DNA of 64,000 nt, from assembly GCA_947499555.1 (NCBI GenBank), contig CANMOU010000001.1:434001-498000 (forward strand), in the 5' to 3' direction. Each line of letters starts with the position of its first letter. Positions within the stretch are counted from its first letter, which is position 1. A model generated the notes under the pieces. It was not told the DNA's origin, searched no databases, and saw only the letters and a program-made list of their open reading frames with translations. The position numbers were made by a program, and so were the translations under genes. This DNA is from an uncultured Roseovarius sp. (lineage in GTDB: Bacteria; Pseudomonadota; Alphaproteobacteria; Rhodobacterales; Rhodobacteraceae). Shown here one piece after another: positions 18,179 through 25,558 of this stretch.

Positions 18179-19764
18179 TGACCCAAAGACCCCTTGGCGC
18201 GCAAATTTCGCACATGCTGAAATCTCGTGGTGTGGATGTGATTTTCGGCATTCCGGGTGTGCACAATGTCGAGATGTATCGCGGCATAGAAGAGGCCGGG
18301 ATCACCCATGTTCTGGCCCGTCACGAACAGGGTGCGGGCTTTATGGCCGATGGCTATGCCCGTGCCTCTGGCAAGCCCGGCGTGGCCTATGTGATCACCG
18401 GACCTGGGCTGACCAATATCATGACGCCGATGGGCCAAGCCTATTCCGATAGCGTGCCTTTGCTGGTGATCTCTTCGTGCCTTGATGAGACAGCCGCCAA
18501 ACGCGGCCAGTTGCACCAGCTGCGCAATCAGGAAGAAGCGGCGCGCTGTGTGTGTGATTGGAGCCATGAAGTGAAGTCAGCAGAGGCGGCTTACGCGCTG
18601 ATTGACCGGGCATTCAATGAATTTCTGACAAACCGACCGCGGCCCAAACATATTCAGGTGCCAATTGAAATAGGCGGTGCTCTGGCGGATGCGGCCCCGG
18701 ATCGGCCAGAAGCGCCGCTTGAGCGCACAGTGGCCACGCCTGCGCAAATCGACAAGGTCGCCAAGGCGCTTACTGCTGCCAGGCGTCCATTGATCCTTTT
18801 CGGAGGTGGCGCAAAGGCGGGCGCTGATGTCGCCACGTTTACCGCAGAGCGCTGCGCCGCCGCCACGATGACAACCTATGCTGGGCGCGGGATCATCCAT
18901 CCGGATCATCTCCTCGACCTCGGAGCCTATCTTGCCCGGCCAGACAGTGCTCAGGTGATCGCGCAGGCGGACCTTGTTCTGGTCATCGGCTCCGAATTGG
19001 CAGAGGTGGATCTTTGGCGCGATGAACTGGGTCACACGTGTGAGATGATCCGTGTTGATCTGGATGCAACGGAACTCGACCATCCAGCGGCAGGCATGTC
19101 GATTGTTGCCGATGCCGGAGCCTTTCTCCGCGACCTGTCGAGGGCGTTGCCAGCTTCTGGAAAAAGCGACTGGAGCGCAGAAGACATCAGTGCCCATAAA
19201 GCCCGCTGGCGCGCCGAGACGGATGCCGAACGTCCCGGTATCGTTGCCGTGGCCGACGCTTTGCGCGCCGCCGTGCCCGAAGACACGATGATCTATTCCG
19301 ACATGACTCAGTTTGCCTATGTCGCCAAAGAGGTCTGGCCGATGACGCGTCCGGGCCATTGGCATCACCCGTTCGGCTACGGCACGCTGGGGTATGGCAT
19401 GCCGGCGGCAATCGGCGGGGCAGTCGCGCGGAAAGGCCTGCCGACGCTCGCCATCTGTGGCGACAGCGGGTTTCAGTACACGCTGCAGGAACTGGGCACG
19501 GCCGTGGAGCTGGGCCTGCCTTTGCCGATCATCCTGTGGAACAATGGCAAGCTCAAAGAGATCGAGGATTGCATGATCCGCAGTCAGATCGCGCCCAACG
19601 CGGTGATCGCGCGCAACCCTGATTTCGTTGCTCTGGCCAAGGCCTATGGGGCGCATGCGAACGCCCCGGCAAGCTTGGAAGAGATGCAAACAGCAGTCAC
19701 AAAAGCTTTCACCGCAGACCGCCCGACGCTTATCCATGTCAAGGCGGGCATCGCTGACAGCTAA
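18178..19764 (+). CDS. ThDP-dependent decarboxylase, probably 5-guanidino-2-oxopentanoate decarboxylase
   Basis: The 528-residue protein belongs to the acetolactate synthase/pyruvate decarboxylase superfamily. The N-terminal domain has the ThDP-activating Glu in ARHEQGAGFMADGYAR (about residue 50) and GPGLTNIMTPMGQAYSDS; the central domain has RPLILFGGGAKAG; the C-terminal domain has the ThDP-binding GDSGFQYTLQELGTAVE..NNGKLKEIE near 425-460. Roseobacter relatives of this subtype are usually called AruI, acting in the arginine transaminase route (2-ketoarginine to 4-guanidinobutyraldehyde). The specificity is inferred from overall resemblance. It starts in the TGATG overlap with the trkH stop. 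Confidence 0.7.
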   Translation: MTQRPLGAQISHMLKSRGVDVIFGIPGVHNVEMYRGIEEAGITHVLARHEQGAGFMADGYARASGKPGVAYVITGPGLTNIMTPMGQAYSDSVPLLVISSCLDETAAKRGQLHQLRNQEEAARCVCDWSHEVKSAEAAYALIDRAFNEFLTNRPRPKHIQVPIEIGGALADAAPDRPEAPLERTVATPAQIDKVAKALTAARRPLILFGGGAKAGADVATFTAERCAAATMTTYAGRGIIHPDHLLDLGAYLARPDSAQVIAQADLVLVIGSELAEVDLWRDELGHTCEMIRVDLDATELDHPAAGMSIVADAGAFLRDLSRALPASGKSDWSAEDISAHKARWRAETDAERPGIVAVADALRAAVPEDTMIYSDMTQFAYVAKEVWPMTRPGHWHHPFGYGTLGYGMPAAIGGAVARKGLPTLAICGDSGFQYTLQELGTAVELGLPLPIILWNNGKLKEIEDCMIRSQIAPNAVIARNPDFVALAKAYGAHANAPASLEEMQTAVTKAFTADRPTLIHVKAGIADS

Positions 19765-19777
19765 GGTTCACCGCCTG

Positions 19778-19863
19778 TTTCTTTCTTGTCTGAAATACCC
19801 CGGGGAGCGCGAGGGGCTGGCCCCTCGCAAAAAGGTGCAGCGCGAGGGGCTGGCCCCTCGCAT
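19778..19863. repeat. Dispersed intergenic repeat, copy 2
   Basis: This matches copy 1 at 3204-3288: TTTCTTTCTTGTCTGAAATA, then CCCCGGGGAGCG, then two perfect CGAGGGGCTGGCCCCTCG dyads separated by the same AAAGGTGCAGCG linker. Both dyads are intact here, each a 7-bp stem with a CTGG loop. It again lies between convergent genes. Confidence 0.75.
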
Positions 19864-19886
19864 CCGTCGCCCGCTCTAAGCCCGGA

Positions 19887-21647
19887 TCAATCCCAACAGC
19901 TGACCAGCACGGTCATGCCAGAGGCGCGATCGGTGAGCGCTTCAAGCCCAACCTCGGTCTCATCGCGTGAGGCTTCGGTGCTGACGCCCACCTCATCCAG
20001 AAGCGACTGGATCACATCCGCCTTGGCGGCAAAGCTCACACCCTCGGGCAGCTGGCGTCCGCCCTGCGTGTCGGGCAGAAGCATGCCCAGAACAGCACCA
20101 CCGGCATCAACAACCGGCCCGCCCGCATCTCCGTCAAGCGCACTGAGCGCAAGCCGTTTGAGATCCGGCTCACCGTTCAGACCTTGCAGATCGGCAAGTT
20201 GGCCAAATGTCACCGTAGGTGCGCCCAAGACGCCGCCATAGGAATAGCCCGCGACGGCCACGTCTGATTTCAAGCGCGGCTCGCTTTGGCGGAAGGCGGC
20301 AACGCCAATGGGCGCCAGCCTCTCAAGCGGGCGCAGCACGGCAATCCCGCGCGCCGCATCCTGCGCGGCAATCTCTGCCTCAAACCGTTCATCAATGGTG
20401 ATCCGACGGCATTCCGCCACCACTTCAGAAGTGGTGACAACCGTTCCCGCCCGGTCGACATAGAACCCCGATCGCGACAGGCGCGGTTTGCGGATTTCCA
20501 GCCCGGCGATAAGGTCGATGCTTTGTGTGCCGCTGCCTTCGGCCGGGTCCAGCACGGCCTCGGTCGGCGCAAAGCTTTTCTGCATTTCCGCCAGAAGCCG
20601 CGTCCGGCGCTCTTCATCGCCCGCGGGCCAGATCAGCGAGAAGCCCTTCAGCCGCCCCTGATCAAGCGTCACCTCGGTATGGGAGATAATCTTGCTCCCT
20701 TCACCGATCAGGGTGAAGCTGTTGCTGTTGAGCTCTCGCGGACCAGTTTCCGGAACGATTGCCAATGTCTGCATAATGTCGAAAAGCCCGGTTAGTGTGG
20801 CGCGGTTGCCTTCCTGACTGATCAGCAGGACCTTGGCCTCACCATCGCCGGAGTAATGGGCAAAGGGCGGCTCATATTTCTCAAAGCGAACCTGCGCCGT
20901 GGGCATCTTGATCTCAACCCCGGCCTTGGCGTCGCGCACGAGCCGAATATCAAGCCCGTCCAGAACAGAGTTGTATTGCTGCAAAAGTACCGCGCGCTGG
21001 CGCGTGGTCAGAACACCGGTGACCTCAAAATTATTGGCCTCCTGCCAGCGCGCCATGGAGTTGCGTGTGCCCCGGCCAAAGGCGGCATCAATGCGCCCTT
21101 GATAGAACCCGGCCCATTCCAGGGCGATCTGCAACTCGGCGCGCTCTTCGCGGCTCAGCTGCGCTTCGCTGTTGCGTGCCTGGCGTACCGTCTCATCCGC
21201 AGGCTCGGGTGCTGGCGGTTCTGGTGTGGCGGTGTTCTGGGTGCTGTCCTCACTGGTTTGTGGCTGGACGGTCTCTGTCTCGGCTGTCCGTGGAACCAGC
21301 AGGGCCGGATTGCCCAAAAGATTCGTGCCCACAGGCCAGAATTGCTGCCGGTAATCAGTGACTTGAGAAATATAGCTGTCGCGCGGAATAAGCCGCGCCG
21401 CGCGCAGATTGCGCAGAATGGCCTGCGCGTCACCCGGCGCGTAGGGGCCAAGCGCAACCGCGTACCAACCGCCGCGCAGGGTAAACCCGTTCACATCCTG
21501 CACCCGCGACGCATAGCGCCGCACGGCGGCCTCCCCAGCCGTCAGACTGGGATGGGCTTCGACCTGCACGAAGACCTGTTGCTGAGCCGAGGCAGGCGCG
21601 AGTCCGATACATACAAAAAACACCAGCGATACCAAAAACCGCGTCAT
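19887..21647 (-). CDS. SPOR-like / peptidoglycan-binding / trypsin-fold protein lacking catalytic residues
   Basis: The start is ATG 21647, with AAGGGGA upstream, giving about 586 residues. The order is: signal peptide ending APASAQQQ; a SPOR-like segment (FVQVEAHPS..GGWYAVALGPYA, about 23-75); a Pro/Glu/Thr linker; a PG_binding_1 domain (QIALEWAGFYQGRIDAAFGR, about 165-225); an unassigned middle domain; and a trypsin-like domain (about 385-550). In that domain the usual TNAHVV is TTSEVV (no His, near 402) and the usual GDSGGP is GDAGGP (Ser to Ala, near 505). The fold landmarks remain, so it is probably a periplasmic, cell-wall-bound pseudoprotease acting by binding. Two Cys remain near the ends of the domain. 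Confidence 0.75.
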   Translation of the reverse strand: MTRFLVSLVFFVCIGLAPASAQQQVFVQVEAHPSLTAGEAAVRRYASRVQDVNGFTLRGGWYAVALGPYAPGDAQAILRNLRAARLIPRDSYISQVTDYRQQFWPVGTNLLGNPALLVPRTAETETVQPQTSEDSTQNTATPEPPAPEPADETVRQARNSEAQLSREERAELQIALEWAGFYQGRIDAAFGRGTRNSMARWQEANNFEVTGVLTTRQRAVLLQQYNSVLDGLDIRLVRDAKAGVEIKMPTAQVRFEKYEPPFAHYSGDGEAKVLLISQEGNRATLTGLFDIMQTLAIVPETGPRELNSNSFTLIGEGSKIISHTEVTLDQGRLKGFSLIWPAGDEERRTRLLAEMQKSFAPTEAVLDPAEGSGTQSIDLIAGLEIRKPRLSRSGFYVDRAGTVVTTSEVVAECRRITIDERFEAEIAAQDAARGIAVLRPLERLAPIGVAAFRQSEPRLKSDVAVAGYSYGGVLGAPTVTFGQLADLQGLNGEPDLKRLALSALDGDAGGPVVDAGGAVLGMLLPDTQGGRQLPEGVSFAAKADVIQSLLDEVGVSTEASRDETEVGLEALTDRASGMTVLVSCWD

Positions 21648-21817
21648 CACATCCCCTTGCCCAGATAAATTGCGAGACCTGAGCCATGTTTTATCAAATC
21701 TCACGGAAGGTGCATCCTAAATTTGGAGCTGCGCGGAATTGACCCCGGCGCGCCTCCGGCTTAGGGAGTGGCGACAGAGATTTTGGCCGCGATGAAAGGC
21801 CAGGGCAGAGGATGACG

Positions 21818-22762
21818 ATGGCTGAAACCCCGATGAAACCGCGCTCCTTCCAGGAGGTCATCCTGCGATTGCAAGGGTATTGGGCCGCGCAGGGCTGTGC
21901 TGTGATGCAGCCTTATGACATGGAAGTGGGGGCGGGCACCTTTCATCCTGCCACAACGCTGCGCTCGCTTGGCACGCGGCCCTGGGCTGCGGCCTATGTG
22001 CAGCCCTCGCGCCGCCCGACGGATGGCCGCTACGGCGAAAATCCCAACCGGCTGCAGCATTATTACCAGTACCAGGTGCTGATAAAACCCAGCCCGCCGG
22101 ACCTGCAGGCGCTTTATCTAGGCAGCCTCGAGGCCATCGGCATCGACATGGGCCTGCATGACATCCGCTTTGTGGAAGATGACTGGGAAAGCCCCACGCT
22201 CGGCGCTTGGGGTCTGGGCTGGGAGGTTTGGTGTGATGGCATGGAAGTCAGCCAGTTCACCTATTTCCAACAGGTTGGCGGGCATGATTGCCATCCGGTC
22301 TCAGGCGAACTCACCTACGGGTTGGAGCGTTTGGCCATGTATGTGCTCGGTGTCGATCACGTGATGGATATGCCGTTCAACGACCCCGACGCGCCGATTG
22401 CCCTGAAGTATGGCGATGTCTTCCGGCAGACGGAACAAGAGTATTCCCGCTGGAATTTCGATGTGGCCAATACCGAGGTTCTTCTGCGCCATTTTGAAGA
22501 GGCCGAGGCGGAGTGTGAGGCAATCCTGCGTCAGGAGGCCACTGATCCCAAGACGGGCAAGACCATCATCATGGCGCACCCGGCCTATGACCAGTGCATC
22601 AAGGCCAGCCACATCTTCAACCTTCTCGATGCGCGGGGTGTGATCTCGGTCACCGAGCGGCAGGCCTATATTGGTCGCGTCCGGGCGCTGGCCAAGAAAT
22701 GCGCCGATGCGTTTATCCTGACCGAGGCGGGCGGTGCCGGGACACAAGAGGCCACAGCCTAA
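21818..22762 (+). CDS. glyQ: Glycyl-tRNA synthetase alpha subunit
   Basis: GlyQ carries the class II catalytic core of the alpha2beta2 bacterial GlyRS. Hallmarks are [57 protein letters not shown] and TYFQQVGG, with [14 protein letters not shown] as motif 3. The length (314) is normal. ATG 21818 is preferred because AGAGG is six bases upstream; ATG 21812 overlaps that site. The operon continues with a short membrane-anchored protein and glyS. The C-terminal Gly/Ala/Thr tail is slightly longer than usual. Confidence 0.96.
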   Translation: MAETPMKPRSFQEVILRLQGYWAAQGCAVMQPYDMEVGAGTFHPATTLRSLGTRPWAAAYVQPSRRPTDGRYGENPNRLQHYYQYQVLIKPSPPDLQALYLGSLEAIGIDMGLHDIRFVEDDWESPTLGAWGLGWEVWCDGMEVSQFTYFQQVGGHDCHPVSGELTYGLERLAMYVLGVDHVMDMPFNDPDAPIALKYGDVFRQTEQEYSRWNFDVANTEVLLRHFEEAEAECEAILRQEATDPKTGKTIIMAHPAYDQCIKASHIFNLLDARGVISVTERQAYIGRVRALAKKCADAFILTEAGGAGTQEATA

Positions 22763-22763
22763 A

Positions 22764-23288
22764 ATGGGCAAACTCATTGGCATTGGCATATTGCTCTGCG
22801 CGCTCCTCGCGGGCGGGGCGATGTATTACCTGCAGGTTTACCATTTCTATGAAGAGGTCACGTCGACGGGGACGGACGACGTTCAGTTGACAGCCATCGC
22901 CTCTGGCACGCCGGAACCGATTATTTACCAGGATTTTCAGGCCATTGACGCCGGCAGCTCACCCATACGCTACCGCGCCTGCTTCTCCACGGAATTGAGC
23001 CCTGCGGCACTTGCCGAGACCTATCAGATTTACGAGGATGCCGAGCCGCTGACAGCACCGGGCTGGTTTGATTGTTTTGATGCCGAGGCCGTTGGCGGTG
23101 CACTGGAAGATGGCAGCGCGCTTGCCTTTTTGGGCGTCGAGAATGTGCTTTACGGCATTGACCGCGTGGTGGTCATCACCGATGAGGGCAAAGGCTATGC
23201 CTGGCAGCAGATCAACGCCTGTGGCGAGGTTGTGTTTGACGGCAACCCCGTGCCAGAAGGCTGCCCTGAACCGCCGCAAGGAATCTGA
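22764..23288 (+). CDS. Membrane-anchored protein of unknown function between glyQ and glyS
   Basis: The 174-residue protein starts one base after the glyQ stop. Residues 3-23 form a single hydrophobic helix (signal anchor). The rest is a compact domain with four Cys (YRACFST, WFDCFDA, INACGEV, PEGCPEP), suggesting one or two disulfides in the periplasm. The insertion of this gene between glyQ and glyS is typical of Rhodobacterales; a DUF number (DUF6446) comes to mind but I cannot confirm it. There is no obvious link to translation. It is coupled to glyS by a three-base gap. Confidence 0.6.
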   Translation: MGKLIGIGILLCALLAGGAMYYLQVYHFYEEVTSTGTDDVQLTAIASGTPEPIIYQDFQAIDAGSSPIRYRACFSTELSPAALAETYQIYEDAEPLTAPGWFDCFDAEAVGGALEDGSALAFLGVENVLYGIDRVVVITDEGKGYAWQQINACGEVVFDGNPVPEGCPEPPQGI

Positions 23289-23291
23289 CTC

Positions 23292-25469
23292 ATGCCTGAT
23301 CTTCTGATCGAACTTTTTTCTGAGGAAATCCCGGCGCGCATGCAGGCGCACGCCGCCGAGGACCTCAAGAAACGCGTGACGGACGGGTTGGTCGATGCGG
23401 GGTTGACCTATGCATCTGCCGCCGGGTTTGCGACACCGCGCAGGCTGGCTTTGACGGTCGAGGGATTGGCGAGTGAATCGCCCACTCTTCAAGAAGAGCG
23501 CAAGGGGCCGCGGGTCGATGCGCCGGAAAAGGCGATCGAGGGGTTTCTGCGTGGGTCTGGATTGACGCGCGACGATCTGGAGATCCGTGATGAGAAAAAA
23601 GGTCAGGTCTTTTTCGCGAAGATCTCCAAACCGGGGCGGCCTGCCTCGGACATAATTGCCGAGGTGCTGGAAGACACGATCCGCAACTTTCCCTGGCCCA
23701 AATCCATGCGATGGGGGGCGGGCAGTCTGCGGTGGGTGCGGCCCTTGCATTCTATCCTGTGTATTTTGACCGACGAGATCGGAGAGGCGACTGTCGTGCC
23801 TCTTGAGATTGACGGGATCACCGCTGGAAATGCGACGCTGGGTCATCGGTTCATGTCCAAACCCGGAGACTGGATCGTGCCCGGCAGTTTCGAGGATTAT
23901 GAGGCCGAACTCAAAGCCGAGAAAGTCATCCTGCGCGCCGAAGAACGCGCCGAGATCATCTGGCAGGAGGCCAGCAACCAAGCGTTCGCCGCCGGGCTGG
24001 AGGTGGTCGAAGATCAGGGGCTCCTGCGCGAGGTGGCGGGGCTCGTGGAATGGCCTGTGGTTCTGATGGGCGCGATTGACGCGGAATTTCTCGATTTGCC
24101 GCCCGAGGTGCTGCAGACCAGCATGCGGGAACATCAGAAGTTCTTTTCCGTCAAGAACGCCAAGACAGGCCGGATTGAGCGCTTCATCACCGTTGCTAAC
24201 CGCGAAACGGCGGATCACGGCGCGACCATTCTGGCGGGCAATCAAAAGGTGCTCTCGGCGCGGCTCTCAGACGCGAAGTTCTTTTGGGAGAATGACCTGC
24301 GCGTGGCCAAAGAGGGTATGGCGCCGTGGCTGGAGAGCCTGAAAAACGTGACTTTCCACAATAAGCTGGGGTCACAGGCCGAGCGGATTGAGCGTATCGC
24401 CATGCTCGCGCGGGAACTGGCGGATGTGACAGGCGCGGATGCTGATCTCGCAGAGCAAGCTGCACGCGTCGCCAAGGCCGACTTGAGTTCCGAGATGGTT
24501 TATGAGTTCCCGGAACTTCAAGGGCTTATGGGGCGGTATTACAGCGAGGCGGCTGGTCTGCCAGCGGAGATCGCAGCGGCGTGTGAAGAGCACTACTCGC
24601 CGCTGGGGCCGTCTGATGCGGTACCCACAGCGCCTGTTTCAGTTACTGTGGCTTTGGCCGATAAGTTGGATACATTTACGGCATTTTGGGCCATGAACGA
24701 ACTTCCCTCCGGTTCCAAAGACCCATTCGGCTTGAGAAGAGCAGCGTTGGGATTGTTCAGGATAGTACTGGAGAACAATACAAAACTGAAACTTTCTCAA
24801 GTGCTTAGCGAAAGTTTTGATTCACGTTTAAAGCAAACAACTAAGGTTCTGAGACGTTATATTACGACCGGCAGCTCCGATGAAAAAATGCAAATCGTCG
24901 AAGAACAAATTAGTGCTCTTTGGCAAACTTCTGAAAAACGGCGTGATGGGCTGTTGGTTTTTCTCCACGACCGACTCAAAGTTTTCCTGCGCGACGAAGG
25001 CATCCGTCATGATGTGATCGACGCCTGTATCGCGATGGAGGGCAATGACGATCTGGCGCTGCTCGTGAAGCGCGCGCGCGCATTGCAGGAGGTTCTCTCA
25101 ACCGAAGACGGCGAAAACCTCGTTCAGGGGTTCAAACGCGCCGACAACCTTCTCACCCAAGCCGAGGAAAAGGATGGTGTTGAATACTCCTTCGGCGCGG
25201 ACCCGAAATTTGCCGAGGACGAGACCGAAAAAGCCCTCTTTGCCGCCCTCGATGCGGCAGATGCGAAGATCGCCAAAGCCAGCAAAGAAGAAGATTTCAC
25301 CACCGCCATGGCTGCCATGGCCGATCTGCGCGGGCCGATTGATGCGTTTTTCGAGGCTGTACAGATCAACAGCGACAATGAAATTCTGCGCCGCAACAGA
25401 TTGAACCTGCTTCATAAAATCCGTGAAATCTGTCTGCAGGCGGCTGATCTTCGCAAACTGGAAGGCTAG
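23292..25469 (+). CDS. glyS: Glycyl-tRNA synthetase beta subunit
   Basis: GlyS binds tRNA-Gly and, with GlyQ, forms the tetrameric synthetase. The 725-residue protein has the family start (LLIELFSEEIPARMQ), GFATPRRLAL, the HD-like central region, SKDPFGLRRAALG, and a C-terminal anticodon-binding domain (DKIAKASKEEDFTTAMAAMADLRGPID type). A stretch at about 24640-24960 (residues about 450-556) is visibly richer in A+T and uses codons such as AAA, TTT, AGT and ATA that are rare in the flanks, although the protein remains in frame and family-like. That patch may be a recombinational replacement. The gene is otherwise normal. Confidence 0.95.
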   Translation: MPDLLIELFSEEIPARMQAHAAEDLKKRVTDGLVDAGLTYASAAGFATPRRLALTVEGLASESPTLQEERKGPRVDAPEKAIEGFLRGSGLTRDDLEIRDEKKGQVFFAKISKPGRPASDIIAEVLEDTIRNFPWPKSMRWGAGSLRWVRPLHSILCILTDEIGEATVVPLEIDGITAGNATLGHRFMSKPGDWIVPGSFEDYEAELKAEKVILRAEERAEIIWQEASNQAFAAGLEVVEDQGLLREVAGLVEWPVVLMGAIDAEFLDLPPEVLQTSMREHQKFFSVKNAKTGRIERFITVANRETADHGATILAGNQKVLSARLSDAKFFWENDLRVAKEGMAPWLESLKNVTFHNKLGSQAERIERIAMLARELADVTGADADLAEQAARVAKADLSSEMVYEFPELQGLMGRYYSEAAGLPAEIAAACEEHYSPLGPSDAVPTAPVSVTVALADKLDTFTAFWAMNELPSGSKDPFGLRRAALGLFRIVLENNTKLKLSQVLSESFDSRLKQTTKVLRRYITTGSSDEKMQIVEEQISALWQTSEKRRDGLLVFLHDRLKVFLRDEGIRHDVIDACIAMEGNDDLALLVKRARALQEVLSTEDGENLVQGFKRADNLLTQAEEKDGVEYSFGADPKFAEDETEKALFAALDAADAKIAKASKEEDFTTAMAAMADLRGPIDAFFEAVQINSDNEILRRNRLNLLHKIREICLQAADLRKLEG

Positions 25470-25558
25470 CCAGACAGGGGCAAACTGTCCATTCTGCCTG
25501 ACGCCTCTTGCCTAATAAATCAGCATAGTTATGCTGCGTGCGAGAAGGAAACGCCGCA

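Noticed and set aside
22959-24245. 428-codon minus-strand open frame opposite the glyQ-glyS spacer gene and glyS
   Set aside because: It is antisense to supported genes and has no recognisable domain.
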